A DNA stretch of 64,000 nt from Achromobacter anxifer. GTDB taxonomy: Bacteria > Pseudomonadota > Gammaproteobacteria > Burkholderiales > Burkholderiaceae_B. Made by a program: the position numbers and the translations under genes. The DNA is taken from the NCBI RefSeq assembly GCF_903652925.1, contig NZ_CAHLAR010000001.1, positions 930,001-994,000 of the forward strand, written 5' to 3'. Positions 34,401 to 41,407 of the stretch are shown here, piece by piece. Position 1 is the stretch's first letter; each line of letters opens with the position of its first letter. Under the pieces are notes generated by a model that was given only the letters and a program-made list of their open reading frames with translations, was not told where the DNA came from and searched no databases.

Positions 34401-35592
34401 GGACGCGGCGGGCCTTGGCCCTTATCTGGACCATCAGTCTGGCCGCGCCCTGACGCTGGGCGCGGAGGCGGGGGTGTACCTGGCGGCGCTGGATCCCATC
34501 AGCGCGGCCTCGCCGCTGGCGCAGCGCTGGCGCGCCATCAACCAGGATCTGGAGCGGTATCGGCTGCGCAACCCCAACAGCAGCCTTCTGCGCCTGGAGC
34601 AGTTCGTGCAGGCGGTGGCGGACCCGGCCACGGGCGGCTGCAAGTCACGCCCGGCCGGCACGGCGCCGCCCGGCGGCGACGACTATTTCGGTGCTGTGTA
34701 CGCCCGCCTGTACAGCGCGCTGCAAGGGCGTTGCAATCAACGCTATGTTTCGGACCTGCGCCAGCAATGGGAGGATTTTGCCGCGACCTTCAACGTGCTG
34801 GTGGCCGGCCGCGCGCCGTTCAGCGACGGCGCGGCCGGTCCGGTTGCGCGGTACGCCAGCGTGGGCTCCGTCGGGGGGCAGAGTCCGTCGGGATTGGCGT
34901 CGGCGGACTATGGCCAGCTGGGGCAGACGCTCAAGCGCTATGACGGCGTGGCGGGAACGTATCGCGATGCCGACGGCGAGGCGCGCGGCGCGACGCCGTC
35001 AGGCTCGGTCACGCGCTTCATCGACAACTTCGCGCAGGTCCGATCGCTGTTCGCGCCCTTGTATCCGTCGGAGGAGGGCGGGCCGGGGGGGTATGACCTG
35101 AATGTGGAGTTCCGCGCCAACCGGGGCGGCGAGTTGGCCGCCAATCAGTTGATCGACTGGACGCTGGCCATGGGCGGGCAGAGCCTGTCCCTGGGCGACG
35201 CGCCCAGGACCTTGCACTGGAATTACGGCACGCCGGTCACGCTGACTCTGCGGTTTGCCAAGGATTCGCCGCTGATCGCGATGGCCGATCCGAGACAGCC
35301 AGCTTTGACCACCGACGGGCGCATTCTGACGTGGCAGTTCAGCGACCCCTGGGCCTTGATCTCCCTGATGCAGCGCCATCAGGCGGCCGACTCCGGACCG
35401 CGCGGGGCGGGGCCGCTGCTGCGCTTCGATTTTCCTTTGGGCATGGCCAACGCGGCCAGAATGGCGCAGGTGCCGGACCTGGAAGAGGGGCGGGTGTTCC
35501 TGCGCATGGCGCTGATGCCGGCCGGCAAGAAGACGCCGCTGCAATGGCCTAACAGTTTCCCGGCGCGCGCGCCGGAATGGAGCGCGCAATGA
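31462..35592 (+). CDS. tssM: T6SS membrane-complex protein TssM (IcmF)
   Basis: 1376 residues, at the long end for the family. There is one N-terminal membrane helix (about 6-28) and a second near 400-425, a cytoplasmic domain between them and a large periplasmic region. The position of the P-loop present in many IcmF proteins is occupied by NEGDGSGG (82-89, after RYRIPWIMVL). It lacks the Lys-Ser/Thr pair, so ATP binding is unlikely. The C-terminal part shows the IcmF core (GRAPFSDGAAGPV..., YDLNVEFRANRGGELAANQLIDWTLAMGGQSL). The stop overlaps tssA. Confidence 0.95.
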   Translation: MLTSNLFLLSVVVLTLVVLAVLGIVLYFARNGAHKKPEQDRKVLRLRSDSLRNAFRQAVELIEANIAARGERYRIPWIMVLNEGDGSGGLPIAQAGVPSVLGSEAAGPTSTQGISWNFFDRGIVIDIKAAYLDAPGQDSNEKPWDEFLGLCRGYRPQRPFDSVVITVPASMLLATDTDSQLELARRAKLAHRRLWLAQNRFAMRFAVYVVVTDCEALEGFSEFAAALPEPLRASMLGWSSPYDLSTTYQSDWVEAAMRSITGAVSDASAELFAVDAGTADARGFLLLPARIQALQAQLQLYVDELLRPSAYHEPFFFRGIYLTGDSGELAARTMGRQAEPGPQAEAEDAEPYVGGGREGVGPALADLLRQPAFLRDLFERKIFQEYGLTRPSRSQHLTRPVLHRALRWGGIALLGVWGGGLVIATVELGRHNGPLVAALEETRRDARERAVALQQGQELPAEWYRRRALALLTLDQGLQVDSAWTVFMPGSWSRIDDLNPRVRARFAREFGEIAVTAIQRELAARASQLTGVGLDPVSGTLLPDGLCAAPAVLDGDEGKVASLGIDEQPELRALQRYVAGADQFDAALRAFQRLRQPGGGNADALRLVVRYALGADLQGDLGNVLPYFSRGRERNVSYSMTPAGEEGVAGLQQAFGCAFEKASAQLNRRLFSNNPLLLAERAVAQSTRQITDATMNAEDAAQVGDSYRRLVAAITAQQDLLAAGKGGWMRQASFTPGAAYDRVMSRAAQNRLLGAEAAAQARERDRADFEGFKSERALRFDGPDSGLLWQEKEARYALSPARLALRDAFAGLLAQPFMALPRDLQPPVLDGAAVIVWNRVQLDQALTLGEVRKRFLADGLKSVPPVLLPVVERALDVQFGRLVFDQTMAAATPAQADAGEDSAAFTAARNRLLRIRALLAELGASRQADTLDTLVSRDAMEHLRQVDRRLQRSELYATRLDAEIAVPAARTSVLAMFGVADAAGLGPYLDHQSGRALTLGAEAGVYLAALDPISAASPLAQRWRAINQDLERYRLRNPNSSLLRLEQFVQAVADPATGGCKSRPAGTAPPGGDDYFGAVYARLYSALQGRCNQRYVSDLRQQWEDFAATFNVLVAGRAPFSDGAAGPVARYASVGSVGGQSPSGLASADYGQLGQTLKRYDGVAGTYRDADGEARGATPSGSVTRFIDNFAQVRSLFAPLYPSEEGGPGGYDLNVEFRANRGGELAANQLIDWTLAMGGQSLSLGDAPRTLHWNYGTPVTLTLRFAKDSPLIAMADPRQPALTTDGRILTWQFSDPWALISLMQRHQAADSGPRGAGPLLRFDFPLGMANAARMAQVPDLEEGRVFLRMALMPAGKKTPLQWPNSFPARAPEWSAQ

Positions 35593-36767
35593 ACGGGCGT
35601 GTAGCAATGGCGGACGAGGATACGGTAATGGAGGCCTTGCTGGCGCGGCTGCCGCAGGAGGGCGGCGCGGGCATGGCGCTGCGTTATGAGCCCGTCTACC
35701 AGCAGATCCAGGAGGCGCGCCAGCAGGACGACGCCAGCCTGCCCATGGGCGATTGGGACCGGCCGCTGCAAAGAGCCGATTGGCGCCTGGTCGCGGCCCT
35801 GTGCCAGGAGGCATTGGCGACGCAGGGCAAGGACTTGCAGGTGGCGGCATGGCTGTGCGAGGCCTGGATGCGTCTGAATGGCCTGGAAGGCCTGGTGGCG
35901 GGCATCCGCGTGCTGGATGGCCTGGCCCAGCGCTACTGGGAAACCGCCTGGCCGCGGATGGAAGACGAGGACGATGCCGAGGCGCGCTGCGCGCCTTTCA
36001 GCTGGCTGGACGCCACCGTGTCGCTGGCCTGCACGCTGCATCTGCCCCTGCTGAGGATCGAGGACGGCGATCCGCCCGAGATCAATCTGTATGACTGGGA
36101 GCGCGCGCCGATCGCGCCTGTTGCCGCGCCGGATCCCGAAGCCGGCGAGGCATCGGCGGCCGTCGAGCCCGCGCTCAGCCGGGACGCGCTGATGCCGTAC
36201 GCGGCGCAACCTGCCAACCGCGCGGCGCTCCAGTCCCTGCTGGAATTCGCGGGCATGGCCGAAGCCGCATGGGCCGGGCTGGAACGCGGGCTGGACAAGC
36301 GGTTGGGGCAGGCAGCGCCGAGTCTGCGGCGCACGCCCGAGGCGCTTGCGCGCCTGGCGCGCGTGGCCGGCGGCCTGCTGGCGGGGCACAGCGTCGGGCA
36401 CAGCAGCAGGCCGGGGCGGGCCGATCCAGCCATGGCGAGTGCAGGCAGGATTGCGCCGGCGCTGGCGATGCCAGGCGGGACGCGCAGCGGCCACGAGGCA
36501 GATGCTGCCCATGATGCCGCCGATGCCTATGCGGGGGCCGATGCCGGCGTCGTGGCGTCGTTGGGCCAGCTGTCCAATCGCGCGCAGGCCTACCGGCAGT
36601 TGTCGCGCATCGCCGACTACCTGGCGGCGATCGAACCGCACAGTCCCACGCCCTATCTCTTGCGTAAGGCGGTGGCATGGGGCGACATGTCGCTGTCGGA
36701 TCTGATGAACGAAGTTGCGCAGGAAGAAGGGGGGATGGCGCGCTATCTGTCGTTGTTGAACGGATAG
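35589..36767 (+). CDS. tssA: T6SS cap/priming protein TssA (ImpA)
   Basis: 392 residues. The ImpA_N domain (about residues 10-130: LRYEPVYQQIQEARQQDDASLPMGDWDR, LQVAAWLCEAWMRLNGLEGLVAGIRVLD) is clear. A variable Ala/Gly-rich linker and a short C-domain (SNRAQAYRQLSRIADYLAAIEPHSPTPYLLRKA) follow. ATG 35589 is chosen because it overlaps the tssM stop (ATGA) and has GGAG at seven bases. It is the last gene of the T6SS block, ending eight bases from a convergent regulator gene. Confidence 0.94.
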   Translation: MNGRVAMADEDTVMEALLARLPQEGGAGMALRYEPVYQQIQEARQQDDASLPMGDWDRPLQRADWRLVAALCQEALATQGKDLQVAAWLCEAWMRLNGLEGLVAGIRVLDGLAQRYWETAWPRMEDEDDAEARCAPFSWLDATVSLACTLHLPLLRIEDGDPPEINLYDWERAPIAPVAAPDPEAGEASAAVEPALSRDALMPYAAQPANRAALQSLLEFAGMAEAAWAGLERGLDKRLGQAAPSLRRTPEALARLARVAGGLLAGHSVGHSSRPGRADPAMASAGRIAPALAMPGGTRSGHEADAAHDAADAYAGADAGVVASLGQLSNRAQAYRQLSRIADYLAAIEPHSPTPYLLRKAVAWGDMSLSDLMNEVAQEEGGMARYLSLLNG

Positions 36768-36775
36768 CGGGGCGC

Positions 36776-37423
36776 TTACTTGGGTTTGCCCAGCAAGCCG
36801 CCGCGGCGCGCCAGCAGCGTCGCTTGCGTGCGGTTCTGCACGCCCAGGGTCGACAGGATGGCGGTGATGTGCGCCTTGACTGTCTTCTCGGCCACGTCCA
36901 GCTGCTGCGCGATCTCGCGGTTGCCTATGCCGGCGCATATCAGGCGCAGCACGTCGCCTTGCCTGGGCGTCAATTCGCTCAGCAAGGCGATTTCATCCGT
37001 TTGGGCAGCGTTCGGCGTCGCCGCCGCCGCGCGCGGCGGGGGCGCGCAAGCCCCCTGTGGCGACTGGATCTCTTGCAGCGCCGCCAACAGCATCTGGCTG
37101 CTGGCGGATTTGTGCAGGAACCCGCGGGCGCCTGCCATCAGCGCGCGGTCGCGGTCGTTCACGTCCTCGGAGGCTGACATCACCAGAACGCGGATGCCGG
37201 GACGCAGCTGGCGCAGGCGCTTGAGCAAGGCGCTGCCGCCGATGTCCGGCAGGTAGTAATCCATGATGACGCAACTGATGTCCGTGCGCGATTCAAGTAT
37301 CGAGATGGCCTCGTTGCCGCTCGACGCCAGGCAGATTTCGAGGGTGGGCGCCAGGCGGGCGATGGTCAGTTTCAGGCCCTCGCGAAACATTGCGTGGTCG
37401 TCGACCATCAACACAGCCGTCAT
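36776..37423 (-). CDS. Orphan NarL/FixJ-type response regulator
   Basis: 215 residues from ATG 37423 (GGAG upstream); a longer in-frame start adds an unlikely Pro-rich stretch. The receiver domain has Asp8-Asp9 and the phospho-acceptor Asp55 (VIMDYYLPD); Lys is present in HKSA. A C-terminal LuxR helix-turn-helix follows (LTPRQGDVLRLICAGIGNREIAQQL...EKTVKAH). The linker contains a Pro/Ala run. No histidine kinase is encoded in the window. It is convergent with tssA, with only eight bases between the stops, so T6SS read-through would run antisense to it. A role in T6SS control is possible but unproven. Confidence 0.92.
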   Translation of the reverse strand: MTAVLMVDDHAMFREGLKLTIARLAPTLEICLASSGNEAISILESRTDISCVIMDYYLPDIGGSALLKRLRQLRPGIRVLVMSASEDVNDRDRALMAGARGFLHKSASSQMLLAALQEIQSPQGACAPPPRAAAATPNAAQTDEIALLSELTPRQGDVLRLICAGIGNREIAQQLDVAEKTVKAHITAILSTLGVQNRTQATLLARRGGLLGKPK

Positions 37424-37572
37424 GGGGATCTCCGGGTGGGGCGCCAGCTGCCGGCGGGGCGGTGCTGGCTCCGGCGCGCTACGGAGCACCCTGCGCGGGG
37501 CAATTCGGCGATGACATAATTGGTAAAGAAATTATCAAATCAAGACGTAACGGTCAATGCGTCCATGCCGGG

Positions 37573-40086
37573 CTATGCGCGCGGCGCGTCGTCTTCCTCG
37601 CGCGCCTCCAGTTCATTGCCCAGCACCTCGGACGAGTCCTCGCCGCGCGGCGCTGGCTCCAGCGGGCGCTGCGTGTGTCCCGCCGCGCGGGCGTTCTCGC
37701 CCTCGTCGGGACGTTCGGGCTGCATGACCACGTTGGCCGGGGGCGCGTATCCGCGCTTGTCCTGGCCGAAGTACAGCACGGTGTGCGGGTAGGGCAGCTC
37801 GATGCCGGCGGCGTCGAAGTGCTTCTTCAACAGCCGGTTGTAGCCGCGCTGCACGGCCCACTGCATGCCGGGCGTGGTCTTGATCAGGATGCGGATGGTC
37901 ACGCCCTTTTCGTTGACGGCCGTGACGCCGGCCACCGTGATGTCCTCCAGGATTTCCGGACCCAGCACCGTGTCGGTCATCAGCTCGGCGAAGGCGGCGC
38001 GCAGGTGCACGATGGCGTCGTCCACGCTCTCGCGATGCGCGATGGTGTATTCGCCCAGGTGATACGAGAAGTCGCGCATGTGGTTGGTCACCACGTCGAC
38101 GGAAGAGAACGGCACCAGGTGATAGCCGCCGTCCAGCGTGCGTATGCCTACCGAGCGTATCGTCATCTTCTCGACCGTGCCGAACACGCCCGCGACCTGC
38201 ACCACGTCGTTTTCGTTCATGCCGTTTTCAAGCTGGATGAAGACGCCGGTGATGATGTCCTGGACCAGCTTCTGCGCGCCGAAGCCGATGGCCAGGCCGA
38301 CCACGCCGGCGCCGGCGATCAGCGGTCCCACGTCGATGCCGATCTGCGACAGCAGCACCATCAGCGTCATCGTCACGATGACGATCAGCGAGGCGTTGCG
38401 AAACAAGGCCAGCAAGGTGCGTTCGCGCGCGCTGGGCATGCCGCGCCCCTCGCGCTGGCTGAGGCGGTGTTCGATGATGCTGGCGATCACGGTCCAGGCC
38501 AGCGCCGCGATCAGCAGCACGATGACGATGTTCACCGTCATCCTGATGGCCGCGCCGCCGGCGTCCGAGGCCAGCCAGCGCGACAGGTCGAAGGCGCGCC
38601 AGGCGTCGAGAACCAGCAGCACCAGCACGATGCGGATGATCAGGCCGAGCAGTTTCAGCGTGGCGGGCACGTAGGCATTCACGCGCGCCTCCAGCAGCGG
38701 CAGGCGCTTGCGCAGGTCCGCTGGCAGCCTGATCGGCTTGGCCAGCACGGTGTTGAGCAGCAGGATCAGCAGGCTGCCCACGCCGATGACCAGCAGGGTC
38801 TGCGCGGTGGCGCGGGCCATGAAGGGCAGCGCGTTGGTCGGGTCCACCTGGCTGACCACCAGCAGGATGGTGAAGTAGCCTATGCCCAGCACGTGCCACA
38901 CGCGCGACAGGAAGTGCAGCCGCGTAACCATGAACGTGGTCGCGCTGGCGGCGCGGAGGTCCAGGCGTTCGCGCACCGACTGGCGGTTGCGCCAGATGAC
39001 GCGCACGGCATACACGTACACCGCCAGCATGATGAGCATGTTCGCCAGCCGGCCCAGCGCGGGCGACAGCGATGCCGACACCACGGGGTCGATCAGCAGC
39101 GTGCCGTAGCCGGCGGCCGTGGCGATGCGCAGCAGCCAGGTATTCCAATAGGCGGCCAGCTCATCGGACATGGGCAGCAGGCGCAGGTGGGGATGCTTGA
39201 CGGCAAAGACCATGCGGATCAGCACCTTGACGATCTCCACTGCCACAAAGGCCCGCAGGAATACGGCGGCCAGCGTGTCCAGCGCGCCGCGTCCCGGCGT
39301 GCCCCACAGGGCTGCCGCGCCGCCAGCCATGGCGGCCAGCGCCACCACGCCCGCGTCGATGGCCACCGCGCCCACGATGGCGCCCATGCGGCGGGAAAGC
39401 GCGCGCACGGACGCGGGCGGGCCGCGTTTGGCGGGCGCGGCGGGTTCGGGCCTGGCGGGCGCCTGGGACTCGATGCCTTGCCGCGCCACCCACCGGTCGA
39501 TCCGGGTGTAGATGAACATGGCGATCATCCGCAGCAGGATGAAGGCGATGATCGTGGCCGCCGCGGCCAGCGCCAGGGGCAGCAGGGCATGCCCCGCGGC
39601 ATCGCTGTCCATCCGCAGGCTGCGTCCCGAAGCCAGCGCGCGCATGTCGTCCACGCCCTGGCCCATATCGGTGGCCAGGCCGGTCAGGAAGCGCTGCACG
39701 TTGTCGGCCATGCGTTCCTGCAGCCCGGGTTCCGCCGGCTGCGCAGGCGCGGCGGCCGCGCCGGCTGTGCGCGAGGCGGCCGGCTTGGCGCCGCCCGCCT
39801 GCGCGCGCAACTCGTCCACCAGGGCCTTGCGCGCCTCGGGATTCTCCAGCAGGTCGGCCAGCGCGGCCGGGGTAAGGGCCGAGGCCGAGGCCGATGATGA
39901 GGCCGCCGCGGGTTGCGGCAGCAGCAGTCCCGCGGCCCGGGCCTGCCATGGGTAGGACAGGCAACACAGCATCGCCGCCAGCAGCAGCACCGCCAGCCAG
40001 GGCCTCTCCCGTCGGCGCCGCCGGAGCAGGGCGGCATGGGGACGGGACGGATGGGGAATCGATGCTGTTGTTGCGGATCCAACCAC
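37573..40086 (-). CDS. Large MscS-family mechanosensitive channel, copy 2
   Basis: 837 residues from GTG 40086, which has AGGAG eight bases upstream. A signal peptide (about residue 50) is followed by an Ala/Ser/Pro-rich periplasmic part, about eleven membrane helices and a C-terminal MscS core with the pore signature GLAIGFGAQKLVQDIITG (about residues 590-610) and VFGTVEKMTIRSVGIRTLDG. The last 55 residues are acidic and disordered-looking. It differs in length and sequence from the MscS protein at 8166-10352. The gene may share transcription with the response regulator 149 bases downstream. Confidence 0.88.
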   Translation of the reverse strand: MVGSATTASIPHPSRPHAALLRRRRRERPWLAVLLLAAMLCCLSYPWQARAAGLLLPQPAAASSSASASALTPAALADLLENPEARKALVDELRAQAGGAKPAASRTAGAAAAPAQPAEPGLQERMADNVQRFLTGLATDMGQGVDDMRALASGRSLRMDSDAAGHALLPLALAAAATIIAFILLRMIAMFIYTRIDRWVARQGIESQAPARPEPAAPAKRGPPASVRALSRRMGAIVGAVAIDAGVVALAAMAGGAAALWGTPGRGALDTLAAVFLRAFVAVEIVKVLIRMVFAVKHPHLRLLPMSDELAAYWNTWLLRIATAAGYGTLLIDPVVSASLSPALGRLANMLIMLAVYVYAVRVIWRNRQSVRERLDLRAASATTFMVTRLHFLSRVWHVLGIGYFTILLVVSQVDPTNALPFMARATAQTLLVIGVGSLLILLLNTVLAKPIRLPADLRKRLPLLEARVNAYVPATLKLLGLIIRIVLVLLVLDAWRAFDLSRWLASDAGGAAIRMTVNIVIVLLIAALAWTVIASIIEHRLSQREGRGMPSARERTLLALFRNASLIVIVTMTLMVLLSQIGIDVGPLIAGAGVVGLAIGFGAQKLVQDIITGVFIQLENGMNENDVVQVAGVFGTVEKMTIRSVGIRTLDGGYHLVPFSSVDVVTNHMRDFSYHLGEYTIAHRESVDDAIVHLRAAFAELMTDTVLGPEILEDITVAGVTAVNEKGVTIRILIKTTPGMQWAVQRGYNRLLKKHFDAAGIELPYPHTVLYFGQDKRGYAPPANVVMQPERPDEGENARAAGHTQRPLEPAPRGEDSSEVLGNELEAREEDDAPRA

Positions 40087-40131
40087 TAGGGAATCTCCTG
40101 TGCGATATGGGACAAAAAAAGGGGGCGGGAT

Positions 40132-40163
40132 GGCGCCGCGCTTAAGAAGCGCTGCGCGGCGCC
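40132..40163. repeat. Perfect 10-bp inverted repeat upstream of the MscS gene
   Basis: GGCGCCGCGC and GCGCGGCGCC flank a 12-base loop. On the minus strand the stem is followed, 11 bases later, by seven T residues. Read-through from the fimbrial operon could therefore end here, but the spacing is poor for an intrinsic terminator. Confidence 0.4.
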
Positions 40164-40201
40164 GTTAGTGCAAGAAGCTCAACTCTGGTCCGGAGCTTTC
40201 C

Positions 40202-40435
40202 ATGGCTTCCAAGTCTCTCTTCCCGGCGTTGGGACTCGTGCTGGCGGGCAGCGCCGGATTGGCGGCCCATCAGGCAAGGTCCGCGCCGCTGGCGCCCATG
40301 CTCGTGCGCTTCACCGTTCCCAGCCTCTGTACCGTTGGCCAGGGGCCGGAACGCCCGGCGGTGCGCTGTTCACTGGCGACGCCCTGGCGCCTGCAGCGCG
40401 CGGCAGGCGATCCGTACTGGACGGTGGTGTTCTGA
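40202..40435 (+). CDS. Small putative exported protein (77 aa)
   Basis: ATG 40202 has CGGAG six bases upstream. The N-terminus looks like a Sec signal (KSLFPALGLVLAGSAGLAAHQARSA), leaving about 48 mature residues with two Cys (SLCTVG, VRCSLA) that could form a disulfide. I recognise no family. It ends three bases from the convergent fimbrial adhesin stop. Its signal peptide and ribosome-binding site support it being real; homology does not help. Confidence 0.5.
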   Translation: MASKSLFPALGLVLAGSAGLAAHQARSAPLAPMLVRFTVPSLCTVGQGPERPAVRCSLATPWRLQRAAGDPYWTVVF

Positions 40436-40438
40436 CCA

Positions 40439-41407
40439 TCAGAATTCGATGGTGGCCGTCACCACGTCGCTGTATTGGCCGGGAGCAGGCGCCGTCTGCG
40501 CCGGCACCCGCCCATAGACCTGAACCTGCTGGATGTTGCCGGTCCCGGTGCCGGTGACGAATGCCGTGCCCGCGGTGCCGTCGCCCCAGGGCACCGTGCG
40601 GTCCGCCGAGGTGTGCAGGTCATACCTTACCAGCCGCGTGCCGGTGGTGTCTCGCATGTAGCGCTGGCTCACTGTGCCGTTCTGGCCGCCGTTCAGCCGT
40701 ATCCGGTAGGCGTCGTTGTTCGTGCAGCGCACCGCCAGCGCCGTGTTGGCCAGGCGCGCAACGCTGAAGTCGGCCATCGAGCCGAAGCTCAGGGGCGCGG
40801 CCGAGATCGTGCAGTTGTTGGTGACGTTGGCGCTGGCCGTGAAGTTGTAGCTGCCATGCGAGGTCAGCGTCGAGCACGCGGGCCGGACCAGTATCGTGAA
40901 GCCGTAGTCGAAGGTCGCCGCGGCGGGGAATGTTTCCGTATAGGCGGTGGTGGCGTTGTTGGCCGTGGGCACGGTGTATTGGCCAGGCAGGACCTGCCCG
41001 GTTATGGGCTGGTTGAAGGTGACCTGGCCGCCCAGCAGCGGCCGGGTGAAATCGATGACGATGGGCGTGGTGCCGGTGGCGGCCGATCCCCACAGCGGAC
41101 TCATGGAGGAACTCTGTGACAGCCGGTATTGCAGGCGATTGACGCCATTGGCCATTTGCCGCGGGTCTTGCGCCGTCGATCCGCTGCCTATGCCCAGGTT
41201 CACGCACACCCGCGCGTAGCCGGCGGTGAGCAGGCCCCAGTTGCAGGTCACCGTCAACGTGCCGGTCTGCGTGACCGACGCGCCCAGCACCGGATTGACG
41301 TTCGGAAACGCCATGGGAGTCATGGACACGGAACAGGTCTGCGCCTGCGCGCCGTTCGCGCCCAGCCACAGCGCGGCCAGCAACAACGCGGCAAGCACCC
41401 GCTTCAT
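40439..41407 (-). CDS. Csu-like fimbrial tip subunit with two spore-coat-U domains
   Basis: 322 residues with a signal peptide ending ANGAQA. Two SCPU domains follow: residues about 24-175 (CSVSMTPMAFPNVNPV..., CNWG) and about 185-322 (NCTISAAPLSFGSMADF..., ending in the donor-strand-like VVTATIEF). A two-domain SCPU protein encoded last in the operon is the arrangement of the CsuE tip adhesin of archaic chaperone-usher pili. Its ATG overlaps the usher stop (ATGA). It probably binds abiotic or host surfaces through the N-domain. Confidence 0.88.
   Translation of the reverse strand: MKRVLAALLLAALWLGANGAQAQTCSVSMTPMAFPNVNPVLGASVTQTGTLTVTCNWGLLTAGYARVCVNLGIGSGSTAQDPRQMANGVNRLQYRLSQSSSMSPLWGSAATGTTPIVIDFTRPLLGGQVTFNQPITGQVLPGQYTVPTANNATTAYTETFPAAATFDYGFTILVRPACSTLTSHGSYNFTASANVTNNCTISAAPLSFGSMADFSVARLANTALAVRCTNNDAYRIRLNGGQNGTVSQRYMRDTTGTRLVRYDLHTSADRTVPWGDGTAGTAFVTGTGTGNIQQVQVYGRVPAQTAPAPGQYSDVVTATIEF

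Noticed and set aside
37390-39897. 835-codon plus-strand frame rich in His, Gln and Gly
   Set aside because: It is the complement of the MscS gene at 37573-40086; its His/Gln/Arg/Gly/Ala composition is typical of antisense frames in GC-rich DNA.
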